Positions 50,243 to 58,458 are shown, counted from the first letter of the stretch. The stretch is DNA of 64,000 nt from Anaerotignum sp. MB30-C6 (GCF_030908465.1 NZ_CP133078.1:682001-746000), one strand, 5' to 3'. Notes: generated by a model from the letters alone, not told the origin. A program made the numbers and translations.

Positions 50243-50850
50243 GTTTAACTAACATCGGTCTGGTGGCATTCGTCAAGACAAAGCTGGGTACGCCCTATGT
50301 TTATGGCATGAAAGGCACCGTTATGACACAAGCAAACTTTAACTACTTGCAGGAGCGGTACGGCGTAAGGAATGTTTGGAACTCAGACGAAAAGAAAGTC
50401 GGCAAGGTTTGTGTAGACTGCTCTGGCTTAATCAGTTGGTACACGGGCAAATTGAAAGGTTCCAGCCAGTTCAAAGCTGAAAGTGATGCACAACCTATTA
50501 CTACCATAGCCTCTGCACCCATTGGTGCGGCGGTATGGAGACAGGGACATATAGGGGTATATATCGGCAACGGTGAAGTAATTGAGGCTAGGGGGAGTGC
50601 TTACGGGACTGTACGGACGAAGGCAAAAGACAGGGATTTTACACATTGGTTCTTATTGAGGGATATTGAGTACATAGAGGGGGACGAGGAAATGATAACG
50701 AGAGAAAAAATCATCGTGAATGGTAAAGAGTGCGAAGTGGATATGATCCGTAAAGATGGAACTACATATATCAAGACAAGGGACATTGCCGAGGTGCTAG
50801 GGTTGAAGGTAGGCAGTAAGGGTAAGGTGCCAGTGATTGATACGAAGTGA
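50239..50850 (+). CDS. NlpC/P60 endolysin
   Basis: 203 residues. The catalytic domain has 'KVCVDCSGLISWYTG' with the nucleophilic Cys, and 'AAVWRQGHIGVYIGNGEVIE' with the His; such enzymes cut peptide bonds in the cell wall. The C-terminal 50 residues ('IIVNGKECEVDMIRKDGTTY', then 'KTRDIAEVLGL') look like a copper-amine-oxidase-N-type stalk domain, probably for wall binding. No signal peptide, so release needs the holin. Confidence 0.92.
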   Translation: MSLTNIGLVAFVKTKLGTPYVYGMKGTVMTQANFNYLQERYGVRNVWNSDEKKVGKVCVDCSGLISWYTGKLKGSSQFKAESDAQPITTIASAPIGAAVWRQGHIGVYIGNGEVIEARGSAYGTVRTKAKDRDFTHWFLLRDIEYIEGDEEMITREKIIVNGKECEVDMIRKDGTTYIKTRDIAEVLGLKVGSKGKVPVIDTK

Positions 50851-50854
50851 TTTT

Positions 50855-50882
50855 GGGGTGGTGTAAAAGCCACCTCTTTTTT
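50855..50882 (+). terminator. terminator of the late operon
   Basis: Seven-bp GGGGTGG/CCACCTC stem with one G-U, then T6. Confidence 0.8.
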
Positions 50883-50919
50883 GTTTGCGTATTTGCAGTA
50901 ATATGATACGAATTTTATC

Positions 50920-50947
50920 TTGACTTTTTTAAAATGTGTGGTAGAAT
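50920..50947 (+). promoter_or_regulatory. promoter of the cargo operon before attR
   Basis: TTGACT (50920-50925), 16-bp spacer, TAGAAT (50942-50947). The start would lie about 85 bases before the first gene; the leader can form a GTTAAAT/ATTTAAC hairpin just before the ribosome site. A separate promoter means expression independent of the late operon. Confidence 0.65.
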
Positions 50948-51043
50948 ATTGATTTTCTAGTTTTATAGGATTATAATCATAGTTAAATAGAAATTTACGG
51001 AAATTTTCCAATACTGGAATTTAACTAAACAGAGGGTGAGAAA

Positions 51044-51652
51044 ATGGTATTAACAGATAAGCAAATAAGAGAAATGTGTGTTGAAGGTAATGAAAAACTG
51101 ATAACTCCATTTCAGGAGAACGCTTTACAGAGCGAATCATACGATTTGTCTATTGGTACACAAATCTCTGTATTAAAAAAAGAAGTACGTTGCATTGATC
51201 TTGAAAAACAGAATGAAATCGATAAAATCTATGAATCTATAGAAATTGATAGTTCTGGTTATGTGTTGTCACCACAAGAATATATTTTGATTACTTTGAA
51301 AGAACAAATTAATTTACCAAGTAGTTTAACTGCACATATTCGTCCTAGGACTAGATTTACAAGATTGGGATTAATAGTGAGCGACCAGCATTGTAATTCT
51401 ACCTATTCTGGAATTTTGAAATTAGGTTTATTTAATGCAACTAATTATGCAATAAAAATCACTCCAAATCTAAGAGTCGCACAGATTGTTTTTGAGGAAC
51501 TAAAGGAAATACCGAGTGAGGAAAAATTGTATAAAAACAAAGAAAATGCAGTTTATCAGAATGAAGAACATTTTATTGGAGCTAAATTTTCAGATGAAGT
51601 TAACAAGTATATAGATGAGGCTGTTGGGATTTTACTAGGAAGAAGAGAGTAA
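51044..51652 (+). CDS. dCTP deaminase/dUTPase-fold protein lacking the catalytic Glu
   Basis: 202 residues of the trimeric dUTPase/Dcd fold: 'SESYDLSIG' near residue 30, 'HIRPRTRFTRLGLIV' (99-112) corresponding to the RSSxxRxGL nucleotide-binding motif, and 'YSGILKLGLFN' (121-131). In Escherichia coli Dcd the last motif holds the catalytic Glu; here that position is Gly128. The dUTPase Asp preceding it is also missing (Asn118 region). It may therefore bind but not convert nucleotides. Very AT-rich, first in a three-gene operon with its own promoter. Confidence 0.8.
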   Translation: MVLTDKQIREMCVEGNEKLITPFQENALQSESYDLSIGTQISVLKKEVRCIDLEKQNEIDKIYESIEIDSSGYVLSPQEYILITLKEQINLPSSLTAHIRPRTRFTRLGLIVSDQHCNSTYSGILKLGLFNATNYAIKITPNLRVAQIVFEELKEIPSEEKLYKNKENAVYQNEEHFIGAKFSDEVNKYIDEAVGILLGRRE

Positions 51653-51655
51653 ACT

Positions 51656-52126
51656 ATGTCGAAGAAGCTGAATGAAATTGTTGATAAACTTTTGAGTACA
51701 AATACAGAAGCAACTGAAGCTTTAAAAAAGGCACATGATGTAGATAAAAATGGTTTAACAATTGGCGAGATATTAGGAGCTGCAAAAGAGACCATAATAA
51801 GAGAAATTTATGATGAGATAAAGGAAGAGGTTTGCGAAGATGCAATCTTAGCAGCCGAAATTAAAATGAATGAAAAGGTAAAAATAAAACAAATTAAAGA
51901 AATGAATGCATTAGCTATCACAGGTTTATTGTTAGCACTCATTGTTGGAATATTGGTTAACCAAGTAACTGAAATAATTATGTTCTTAAAGGGATCATTA
52001 GAAAATGGTGGACTAATCCCCACAATTATAATAGCTATTTTATTTTTGGTGGCAGCACTTATTATAACATTCGGTTTAATAATTAGGAATATTCTAGATA
52101 TTTTACAAAAAGGAAAAAAATCATGA
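51656..52126 (+). CDS. two-helix membrane protein, putative effector
   Basis: 156 residues: a charged, helical cytoplasmic part of about 85 residues followed by two strong transmembrane helices ('AITGLLLALIVGILVNQV' and 'PTIIIAILFLVAALIITFG') and a short basic tail. It starts four bases after the Dcd-like gene, so the two are co-translated. A 2TM protein next to a nucleotide-binding protein is the typical layout of membrane-damaging defence effectors; no homology was recognised. Confidence 0.65.
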   Translation: MSKKLNEIVDKLLSTNTEATEALKKAHDVDKNGLTIGEILGAAKETIIREIYDEIKEEVCEDAILAAEIKMNEKVKIKQIKEMNALAITGLLLALIVGILVNQVTEIIMFLKGSLENGGLIPTIIIAILFLVAALIITFGLIIRNILDILQKGKKS

Positions 52127-52350
52127 GAGAAGTAATAGTAAACGGAATATATAAGCATTTTAAAGGAAAGGGTTACAAGGTAATTGCAATTGCCACTCAT
52201 TCAGAAACAAATGAAAAATATGTTGTATATCAGGCTTTGTACGAAGATCAAGATGTTTTTGTAAGACCGTATGATATGTTTATTTCCGAAGTGGATAGAG
52301 AGAAATACCCAGATTCAACACAAAGGTTTCGTTTTGAATTAGTTAATTAA
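52123..52350 (+). CDS. DUF1653 protein
   Basis: 75 residues matching DUF1653 over the whole length: 'GIYKHFKGKGYKVIAIATHS', 'ETNEKYVVYQALYED', 'RPYDMF' and the terminal 'RF'. Widespread small protein, function unknown. It overlaps the 2TM gene by four bases and ends the operon. Confidence 0.88.
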   Translation: MREVIVNGIYKHFKGKGYKVIAIATHSETNEKYVVYQALYEDQDVFVRPYDMFISEVDREKYPDSTQRFRFELVN

Positions 52351-52364
52351 TTGGTACTTAATAT

Positions 52365-52397
52365 AAAAATCTCCTCCTACCCGAGGAGAATTTTTAT
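52365..52397 (+). terminator. terminator of the cargo operon
   Basis: TCTCCTC/GAGGAGA stem extended by A-T pairs, T5 tract. A second hairpin (AGAGCCAGAC/GTCTGACTCT, one mismatch) follows at about 52408-52432. Confidence 0.82.
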
Positions 52398-52443
52398 TGC
52401 AACAAAAAGAGCCAGACCGAAGTCTGACTCTAATTGTTCACGA

Positions 52444-52468
52444 CCGCCCTGAATGGGGCGGTTTTTTA
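52444..52468 (+). terminator. last terminator of the prophage
   Basis: CCGCCC/GGGCGG stem, T6. It would keep prophage transcription from running into the antisense of tRNA-Pro. Confidence 0.85.
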
Positions 52469-52515
52469 ATTTCAAAAACCTTATAACACAATATTCATTA
52501 TTTTGCATAAAGCAA

Positions 52516-52549
52516 TGGCCCATACCTTGACCCATACTTTGACCCATAC
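52516..52549 (+). repeat. probable arm-type integrase sites, right arm
   Basis: Three copies of TGACCCATAC (the first with G for A) at 12-bp spacing: 52516, 52528 and 52540. Same orientation and phase as the pair near attL. Confidence 0.65.
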
Positions 52550-52580
52550 TTTTATAATATTTCAACCTTTTTTAACGTGA

Positions 52581-52712
52581 TTTACCGCAAAATCACACCT
52601 TCAAAACGAAATCAAAAAAGTGCTGAAAACGTTGCTAAATCAACATTCCCAACACCTTTTATAAGTCATCGAGGCGACAAGATTTGAACTTGCGACCTCT
52701 ACATCCCTAATG
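52581..52712. repeat. attR: 132-bp attachment repeat, right copy
   Basis: Perfect copy of 12121-12252. Here it supplies the 3' part and terminator of an intact tRNA-Pro, so integration keeps the tRNA functional. Confidence 0.95.
52614..52655 (-). terminator. tRNA-Pro terminator inside the att repeat
   Basis: On the minus strand GTGTTG pairs with CAGCAC and, inside, AATGTTG with CAACGTT; T6 follows. It lies 13 bases after the tRNA 3' end and is duplicated at attL. Confidence 0.6.
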
Positions 52713-52742
52713 TAGCGCTCTACCAAGCTGAGCCACGCCTCG
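52669..52742 (-). tRNA. tRNA-Pro (anticodon AGG)
   Basis: A 74-nt cloverleaf: acceptor stem CGAGGCG/CGCCTCG with discriminator A, D arm GCTC/GAGC, anticodon stem CTACA/TGTAG with loop TTAGGGA (anticodon AGG), T arm GCAAG/CTTGT with TTCAAAT loop. CCA is not encoded. The C1-G72 pair and A73 fit proline tRNA. The gene is the integration target; its 3' 44 nt come from the phage copy. Confidence 0.95.
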
Positions 52743-52756
52743 TCGACGACTTCTAT

Positions 52757-52785
52757 ATAATACAACAAGAGAATCCAAATGTCAA
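52757..52785 (-). promoter_or_regulatory. promoter of tRNA-Pro
   Basis: On the minus strand TTGACA, 17-bp spacer, TATTAT; it ends 14 bases before the tRNA 5' end. Confidence 0.85.
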
Positions 52786-52877
52786 CAGTTTTTTTGATTT
52801 TCTGATGGTATACATAAAATGTAGTTATTCGAAACAGCAACCTTTTTATATCTAAAACTATACCGTGAAAAGCAAAT

Positions 52878-52895
52878 AACCTGCTTTGGCAGGTT
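52878..52895 (-). terminator. hairpin at the end of the small conserved gene
   Basis: AACCTGC/GCAGGTT stem with a four-base loop, T-rich on the minus strand side. Confidence 0.6.
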
Positions 52896-53082
52896 ACTCG
52901 AGCAAGTCGCTAACGATACTTTGCATATCGTTTTTCGATTGAGCTTGGTGGGAGCGCTCAATTATACGTTTACGTGCACCCTCATCCATGGATGCAAAAA
53001 CTCGCATGGCATCTAGGTTCTGCGAAAGAGCCATTCCTAACCCAATGGGAATTTCCTTATCATTTAAAATGGACATTTCCAA
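52894..53082 (-). CDS. small conserved Clostridia protein
   Basis: 62 residues: 'EIPIGLGMALSQNLDAMRVF' and 'GARKRIIERSHQAQSKNDMQ'. This is a short helical protein type that I recognise as common in Lachnospiraceae and relatives but with no known function. Helical, soluble; monocistronic with a GGTGATTGG site. Confidence 0.7.
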   Translation of the reverse strand: MEMSILNDKEIPIGLGMALSQNLDAMRVFASMDEGARKRIIERSHQAQSKNDMQSIVSDLLE

Positions 53083-53277
53083 TCACCTCAAACTTAGTAT
53101 TAACTATAATTGATAAATTATTTAAGTGTGTTATTGGTATTTTCTTTATTTTTACCTTTTTCTGTATGGGAAGATGGTACTTTTATTGAATTTATTACGA
53201 ACTGTACAGTGAATGGGGGAATTTTAAAAAGATAGATGAAGAGCTTTTCATTTTGACGGAGATGAGGTGATCTTGAC

Positions 53278-53491
53278 ATGATTTTAAAAGAAGATAACTC
53301 ATTTTAAGTTAGTAATTCCAAAATTAAAACAAGGCAAGCCAATTCAATTAAAATACATTGACGACACTCCTTGTGTTTTGTGGTCTCTTGGGATGATATT
53401 GAAAAGTAGAACAGGTAATTCAGAAGTTGGATTGCTTTGTCCATCTTGCAATAGGGGTTTGTCTTTAAAAGCTAAAGCAGGTATCAAATGA
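53278..53491 (+). pseudogene. small zinc-binding gene with a frameshift in a T4 run
   Basis: ATG at 53278 with GAGGTGAT upstream opens MILKEDNSF and then stops; one base shorter in the TTTT run at 53305-53308, the frame continues as 'LVIPKLKQGKPIQLKYIDD' and 'LCPSCNRGLSLKAKAGIK' to TGA 53489. The joined product has about 70 residues with a CPSC motif. A terminator overlaps the stop. Either a frameshifted gene or a sequencing slip. Confidence 0.6.
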
Positions 53492-53506
53492 TACCTGCTT
53501 TTTTAA
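53477..53506 (+). terminator. terminator
   Basis: GCAGGTATC/GATACCTGC nine-bp stem, T6. Confidence 0.85.
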
Positions 53507-53572
53507 CCCCTACAGAAAGTTCCCATAGGGTAGCCCACCCGCATTTAAGTTAATATATATAATAGGTAGAAA

Positions 53573-54559
53573 TTAATGTTTTCTCATGTGGCTTCTCAAT
53601 TCTGCGCCAACGGATTCGCTCAAGTGTTCTTTCTGCATTCTTCTCATTGCGTTGAAGTGAGGGCGGTTTGCCTGATTTTCCAGAATCCATTCTCTAGCAA
53701 AGGAGCCATCCTGGATATCCTTCAAGATACCACGCATTGATTCTTTTGTTTGGTCTGTGATGATTTTAGGTCCTGTTATGTAATCGCCGTATTCAGCGGT
53801 ATCGCTACAGGAGTAACGCATGAAGGAAACCCCTTCTTTAACTACCAAGTCGATGATTAATTTCATTTCGTGGATACATTCAAAGTAAGCATTTTCAGGC
53901 TGATAACCAGCTTCAACCAGTGTATCAAAACCAGCTTTCATCAGTGCAACTACACCACCGCACAGAACTGCCTGCTCACCGAAAAGATCTGTTTCTGTCT
54001 CTTCTTTGAAAGTTGTTTCCAAAACACCCGCTCTTGTTGCACCCAAGCCATCAGCATATGCCAGAGCAACTTCTTTTGCTGTGCCACTTGCATCCTGATA
54101 CACTGCAATCAGTGCAGGAACGCCGAAGCCTTCCTGATATGTGCTTCTTACAACGTGGCCAGGGCCCTTAGGAGCGATCATGATAACATCTACATCGCTG
54201 GGAGGTACGATCTGACCATAATGGATATTGAAACCATGGGCAAATGCCAAGGTGGAGCCGGATTTCAGATAAGGTTTGATGTCCGCCTGATACATCTTAG
54301 CCTGTGTTTCATCGTTTACTAAGATCATGATGATATCTGCATGTTTTACAGCTTCTGATGTTGTCATAACAGTCAAACCATCAGCCTCTGCACGTTCTTT
54401 GCTCTTGGAACCTTCATAAAGAGCAACAACAACGTCAACACCACTATCTTTCAGGTTTAGTGCATGAGCATGACCCTGAGAGCCATAACCAACTACTGCA
54501 ACCTTCTTGCCTGCCAACATTTCTTTTTTTGCATCCTGTTCATAATACATTTTAGCCAT
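53573..54559 (-). CDS. ilvC: ketol-acid reductoisomerase
   Basis: Second step of valine/isoleucine synthesis: NADPH-dependent isomeroreduction of acetolactate. 328 residues, class I. The Rossmann nucleotide site is '[20 protein letters not shown]' (from residue 24), and the Mg-binding part includes '[20 protein letters not shown]' and '[18 protein letters not shown]'. Last gene of ilvB-ilvN-ilvC, 34 bases after ilvN. Confidence 0.98.
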   Translation of the reverse strand: MAKMYYEQDAKKEMLAGKKVAVVGYGSQGHAHALNLKDSGVDVVVALYEGSKSKERAEADGLTVMTTSEAVKHADIIMILVNDETQAKMYQADIKPYLKSGSTLAFAHGFNIHYGQIVPPSDVDVIMIAPKGPGHVVRSTYQEGFGVPALIAVYQDASGTAKEVALAYADGLGATRAGVLETTFKEETETDLFGEQAVLCGGVVALMKAGFDTLVEAGYQPENAYFECIHEMKLIIDLVVKEGVSFMRYSCSDTAEYGDYITGPKIITDQTKESMRGILKDIQDGSFAREWILENQANRPHFNAMRRMQKEHLSESVGAELRSHMRKH

Positions 54560-54593
54560 TTTAAATTCTCCTTTGTAAATAATATTTTTGTCG

Positions 54594-55115
54594 TTACTCT
54601 ACACCATATAAACATTTGTTGCCGCGTTCCACGGCGACGAGCCCTGTTCGGCAATATTCTAGTATGCCGTAGGGAGCTACATAAGTAAGAAAAGCATTTA
54701 GCTTATTACTTTCACCAGTCATTTCGATACAAACGGAACCTGGAGATACGTCTACCACTTTAGAGCGGAATACATTAGCCACATCCAATATGGTTTGCAG
54801 GGTTTCTCCCGTTGCCTTGACTTTTGCGATTAAAAGCTCACGCAAAATAGTATTTTCAGGGGTCATCAGCTCAACTTTTTTCACATCATAAAGTTTGGAA
54901 ATTTGTTTGAGAAGTTGAATTTTTTTACTTGCATCCCCCGTGGCGGTTATTGTCATCCTCGAAACTTGGGGGTTATTGGTTTCCCCACAAGTGAAGCTGT
55001 CAATATTAAAATTTCGCTGACTAAAGAGAGAGGAAATTCTTGTAAGCGTTCCAGATTGATTTGTTACAATAATGGATACCGCAAATTGTTGACTATTCTC
55101 ATTACACGTACACAT
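54594..55115 (-). CDS. ilvN: acetolactate synthase small (regulatory) subunit
   Basis: 173 residues with an N-terminal ACT domain ('[20 protein letters not shown]', '[20 protein letters not shown]') for valine feedback, and the ALS_ss C-terminal domain ('[20 protein letters not shown]'). Eleven bases after ilvB on the minus strand. Confidence 0.96.
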   Translation of the reverse strand: MCTCNENSQQFAVSIIVTNQSGTLTRISSLFSQRNFNIDSFTCGETNNPQVSRMTITATGDASKKIQLLKQISKLYDVKKVELMTPENTILRELLIAKVKATGETLQTILDVANVFRSKVVDVSPGSVCIEMTGESNKLNAFLTYVAPYGILEYCRTGLVAVERGNKCLYGVE

Positions 55116-55126
55116 TAGGAATCACC

Positions 55127-56785
55127 TCATTTCAAGATTATATTTTCCAAGGAACCATTTGGTGGGACCATAGGGAATACGCTTTCTTCATCGGGAATCA
55201 AGCAATCGAGTACTACGGGGCTATTGAGGGCAAAGGCTTTATCCAAGGCTTCGTTTAGCTCTGTTTTATTTGTAGCCCGAAGACCCGTTGCTCCGAAGGC
55301 GTCTGCTAATTTTACAAAATCTGTTTTTCGATCTAAAACAGTAGCCATAAAGCGATTATCGAAGAAAAGGTTTTGCCATTGCCGGATCATCCCCAGTCTG
55401 CCGTTATTTAGGATGACGATAATTAAGGGGAGATTTTCTGAAACAGCCGTGGCCAATTCGTTTAGGTTCATACCGAAGCTACCATCCCCTGTGAATAGTA
55501 TGGTTTTGTTACCTGTGGCCATTGTTGCCCCAATGGCAGCACCCATACCGTAGCCCATGGTTCCCAGACCACCGCTGGTTTGAAGGGTTCTTGGATTTTT
55601 AAAGTTGTAGTATTGAGCCACCCACATTTGATGCTGACCAACATCGGTAGCAATGTTTGTTTCGGGTGTCGCTCTTTCATTTACTGCGGAAATGACTTCC
55701 CAAGGCATTAAGTAGCCCACTGTTGGAAGAATATCTTTTGTTTTGTTTTTAAAGGAATCCACTGTGTTTTCCCATTCCTTATGTTTTCTTGGTTCCAGTT
55801 TGGAGGTTATGTAGCTTAGGGCAAATTCCAAATCACCCACAACTTGCAATGTTGCATCAATATTTTTTCCATGCTCTGCGGAGTCGATATCCAAGTGAAT
55901 GATTTTTGCGTTGGAAGCAAATTTTTGTCTGTTGCCTGTGGCTCTATCGGTAAAACGAACTCCTGCGGCGATGACCAAATCACACTCTGTCATGGCTTTT
56001 ATTGCTGCAAATCTTCCATGCATGCCGCTCATTCCAAGGTACTTGGAATGGTTATTATCCATTGCGGTTAACCCCATCATACTGCAGACCATATAAGCGT
56101 CGGTTTTTTCCACCAACTGTGTAATTACCTGGGAGCAATTTGCGTTGATTACGCCGCCACCACAATATACAATGGGGCGTTTGCTTTTATGAATCAATTC
56201 CAAAGCTTGATCTAAAAGAGCTGTTTCAGGCTTGGTATTCGGTTCCTTTTCCACAACACCCTGGGGAGAGTATTGAGTTTTATCTAACTGTATATTTTTC
56301 GGAATATCCACCAGTACAGGGCCGGGGCGTCCGCTTTTTGCGATACGAAAAGCCTCACGAACGATTTCTGCAAGGTTATCCACATTGTCTACACGAAAGC
56401 TATGTTTTGTTACAGGGATGGAAAGTCCTAAGGTATCCACCTCTTGAAAGCTATCAGTACCGATTAGCTCCATGGGAACATTGCCTGTAATGGCAACTAT
56501 AGGAACGGAATCAGCTTTGGCTGTGGCAAGACCTGTAATCAGGTTTGTTGCACCAGGTCCTGATGTGGCGAGACAAACGCCCACTTTACCGCTGGCGCGG
56601 CTATAACCGTCTGCTGCATGGGTTGCCCCTTGTTCATGGGCAGTCAGTACATGGTTAATGCGATGTTTATTCTTATAAAGTTCATCATAAATATGGAGTA
56701 CTTGCCCCCCTGGATAACCGAAGATAGTGGTAACACCCTGTTCAATGAGTGTCTCTATCAATATTTGGCAACCGCTTTTTTCCAT
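55127..56785 (-). CDS. ilvB: acetolactate synthase large subunit
   Basis: 552-residue ThDP-dependent enzyme condensing pyruvate with pyruvate or 2-oxobutyrate. 'FGYPGGQVLHIYDELY' and 'LTAHEQGATHAADGYSRASG' form the N-terminal Pyr domain with the catalytic Glu; 'LFTGDGSFGMNLNELATAVS' with 'VILNNGRLGMIRQWQ' is the ThDP-binding GDG motif. First structural gene of the operon, preceded by a leader ORF and terminator. Confidence 0.98.
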   Translation of the reverse strand: MEKSGCQILIETLIEQGVTTIFGYPGGQVLHIYDELYKNKHRINHVLTAHEQGATHAADGYSRASGKVGVCLATSGPGATNLITGLATAKADSVPIVAITGNVPMELIGTDSFQEVDTLGLSIPVTKHSFRVDNVDNLAEIVREAFRIAKSGRPGPVLVDIPKNIQLDKTQYSPQGVVEKEPNTKPETALLDQALELIHKSKRPIVYCGGGVINANCSQVITQLVEKTDAYMVCSMMGLTAMDNNHSKYLGMSGMHGRFAAIKAMTECDLVIAAGVRFTDRATGNRQKFASNAKIIHLDIDSAEHGKNIDATLQVVGDLEFALSYITSKLEPRKHKEWENTVDSFKNKTKDILPTVGYLMPWEVISAVNERATPETNIATDVGQHQMWVAQYYNFKNPRTLQTSGGLGTMGYGMGAAIGATMATGNKTILFTGDGSFGMNLNELATAVSENLPLIIVILNNGRLGMIRQWQNLFFDNRFMATVLDRKTDFVKLADAFGATGLRATNKTELNEALDKAFALNSPVVLDCLIPDEESVFPMVPPNGSLENIILK

Positions 56786-56818
56786 TCGTATTCCTCCTTA
56801 ACTAGTTTTTGGTAAACA

Positions 56819-56852
56819 AAAAGGCTGTACAGTGGGTACACTGTACAGCCTT
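56819..56852 (-). terminator. attenuator-type terminator upstream of ilvB
   Basis: Perfect 14-bp stem (56821-56834 with 56839-56852, loop GGTA), followed on the minus strand by TTTTTG. It lies between the leader ORF stop and the ilvB start, so read-through decides expression of the operon. Confidence 0.85.
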
Positions 56853-56869
56853 CGATTAAGGATTATCAA

Positions 56870-57007
56870 TCAAACAACCTCAACCAAGTTGACTACATCA
56901 TCAGCTAACCACTTTTTACCAGCACAAATAACCCCACCGAGAATAATAAGGACGAGGCTAATAATGCTAATAATAATGAAGTTAACTGTTTGGTTAAAGT
57001 TATACAT
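56870..57007 (-). CDS. Ile/Leu/Val-rich leader ORF of the ilv operon
   Basis: 45 codons, ATG at 57007 with AAAGGGAG upstream, stop 18 bases before the terminator stem. Twenty-one of 45 residues are branched-chain (8 Ile, 5 Leu, 8 Val), concentrated in 'FIIISIISLVLIILGGVI' and in the last residues 'DDVVNLVEVV'. It is placed exactly as a leader peptide for ribosome-mediated attenuation. It could also be a real small membrane protein, since the first run would form a transmembrane helix. Confidence 0.6.
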   Translation of the reverse strand: MYNFNQTVNFIIISIISLVLIILGGVICAGKKWLADDVVNLVEVV

Positions 57008-57705
57008 GATTCGTTCTCCCTTTCGTTTCAATTTGTTATTGGAAGTTTAAATCTAAAATGTTTTTTTGTCAATACATAATTTCAATTTTCTTTTAACATC
57101 AAGGAATTTTTTGTAAATGTGCTGTATGTTTTTATATAAATACAAAATTCATTGTGCACTTATTCCCGTACATTACGGTGAAAAAACAGGCTAGGGAAAT
57201 GGTAAGAAGATGAAAAGTGAAAAATTTTGGATTGCAAAATTTTAATTTGTGCCATAATTTCTGTGGAAAAGAGGGTTGAAAGTAATCCAAAAGACAATTT
57301 TTTTTGATGAATAAATGAGAGGCAAAAAGGGGTATGTTTAAACTTAGATTTCTTTTTTTCACATCTTACAATAAGGAAAGACTAATCAAAAAGACTGCCT
57401 TCTTAAATTTGCTTGTAAATTTATTAATAGAGATAGTGAATAGACTGAAAAATCTGTGGGACTATTGATGTAGGGACAACAAATAGGAAGTATGTTGTTT
57501 AACCATCTACCCTAAGGATGCGAAATTAGGGTAGACCAAAGGTGATTCTATCTTCGAATATCGTTATTTTGGGAGAGTATCTATTTTCAGGATCATATTT
57601 TGAAATAAATTGCAGCTAGGCGTACTATGAAACGTTTCCGTAGCAACTCGTACAACTTTAGAACACCCAATAGCCCAAGGAGAAGAGAAAAGAAAAATGA
57701 GAACT
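57008..57705. other. intergenic region upstream of the ilv operon
   Basis: About 700 AT-rich bases. It must hold the ilv promoter. A hairpin TCTACCCTAA/TTAGGGTAGA (57506-57515 with 57526-57535) is the only clear structure. A frame on the minus strand at 57132-57362 has no ribosome site and is not supported. No T-box was seen. Confidence 0.5.
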
Positions 57706-58458
57706 TTAACCGCCAATCATCATACTGACATTGCCGTGAATTAAAATACGTACCACACCCAGAATGGCAAGATGGAGGGGATAATATAAATAGAAAAACC
57801 ATTTCATTCCTTTCCATTCTCCCCGTTTACCATTGTAATGCATGAGAAAGGGGATAGAGAGGGCAACAGTCATTTGCAAGAGACCGTACACTTTATCAAT
57901 AAAAAAGAAATAGACTGCAGAATACATAGCAACATAAAACAACATTCCGTTCATCTGATTTTTAAAATCACCTCGATGAATACCAAAGACCATGATAATC
58001 AGAACAGCAATGCAACTCCAATCAGCACAAAAAGAGATCCCGCAAATAAGCCAAACAAGAGCTGTTTTTACAGTCCTTGTAAGTTTGGGGTGGTTGCTTT
58101 GGACAATGGTTAGTACCACCAACCCCCATGCCAAAGCCCACATAACGCTGGTTTGATTAAAGACTTTGGTTTGAAAGGGGATAAAAGGTATGCCAAAAGC
58201 GAAATTATATGCAAAGTGTGAAACGAGAGCAAACGCAAATAACCGAAATATGTATTTTTTTAAATTATGGGTTTGATAATAGCCCTCAGCGATGAAGAAA
58301 CACATGATTGGCGCTGTAATTCGTCCGATTGCGTGGCCTAATACTATTAGGGGATTTAGTAAATACCCAGGAAAAACCACCCATAAAATATGGTCTAAAG
58401 TCATAGCAAGTATAGCTATAAACTTTAAGGTATTTGCATTTAGTGATTTTTGATTCAT
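57706..58458 (-). CDS. TraX family membrane protein
   Basis: 250 residues with seven to eight hydrophobic segments. 'TLKFIAILAMTLDHILWVVF' and 'IGRITAPIMCFFIAEGYYQT' are TraX-family hallmarks. F-plasmid TraX acetylates pilin; chromosomal Firmicutes members are assumed to be acyltransferases, with unknown targets. Confidence 0.88.
   Translation of the reverse strand: MNQKSLNANTLKFIAILAMTLDHILWVVFPGYLLNPLIVLGHAIGRITAPIMCFFIAEGYYQTHNLKKYIFRLFAFALVSHFAYNFAFGIPFIPFQTKVFNQTSVMWALAWGLVVLTIVQSNHPKLTRTVKTALVWLICGISFCADWSCIAVLIIMVFGIHRGDFKNQMNGMLFYVAMYSAVYFFFIDKVYGLLQMTVALSIPFLMHYNGKRGEWKGMKWFFYLYYPLHLAILGVVRILIHGNVSMMIGG

Larger units (their letters stand above)
12121..52712. mobile_element. apparently intact siphovirus-type prophage integrated in tRNA-Pro
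   Basis: Bounded by perfect 132-bp direct repeats (12121-12252 and 52581-52712). It contains a full set of modules: tyrosine integrase, repressor, antirepressor, replication, packaging, head, connector, tail, lysis. A tape measure of about 1370 residues, a tail tube and no sheath gene indicate a long non-contractile tail. No module is visibly broken, so the prophage may be inducible; that is inference. Cargo genes occur at 30332, 34321-36131, 41307 and 51044-52350. Confidence 0.95.

Noticed and set aside
52377-52565. 62-codon minus-strand frame with repeated MGQ
   Set aside because: The repetition simply translates the integrase arm-site decamers; also crosses two terminators.
56800-57060. 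T-box control of ilvB
   Set aside because: No T-box bulge sequence (TGGNACCGCG-type) or specifier-loop architecture is visible in the leader.
57132-57362. 76-codon minus-strand frame
   Set aside because: No ribosome site, AT-rich Phe/Leu composition typical of non-coding DNA.
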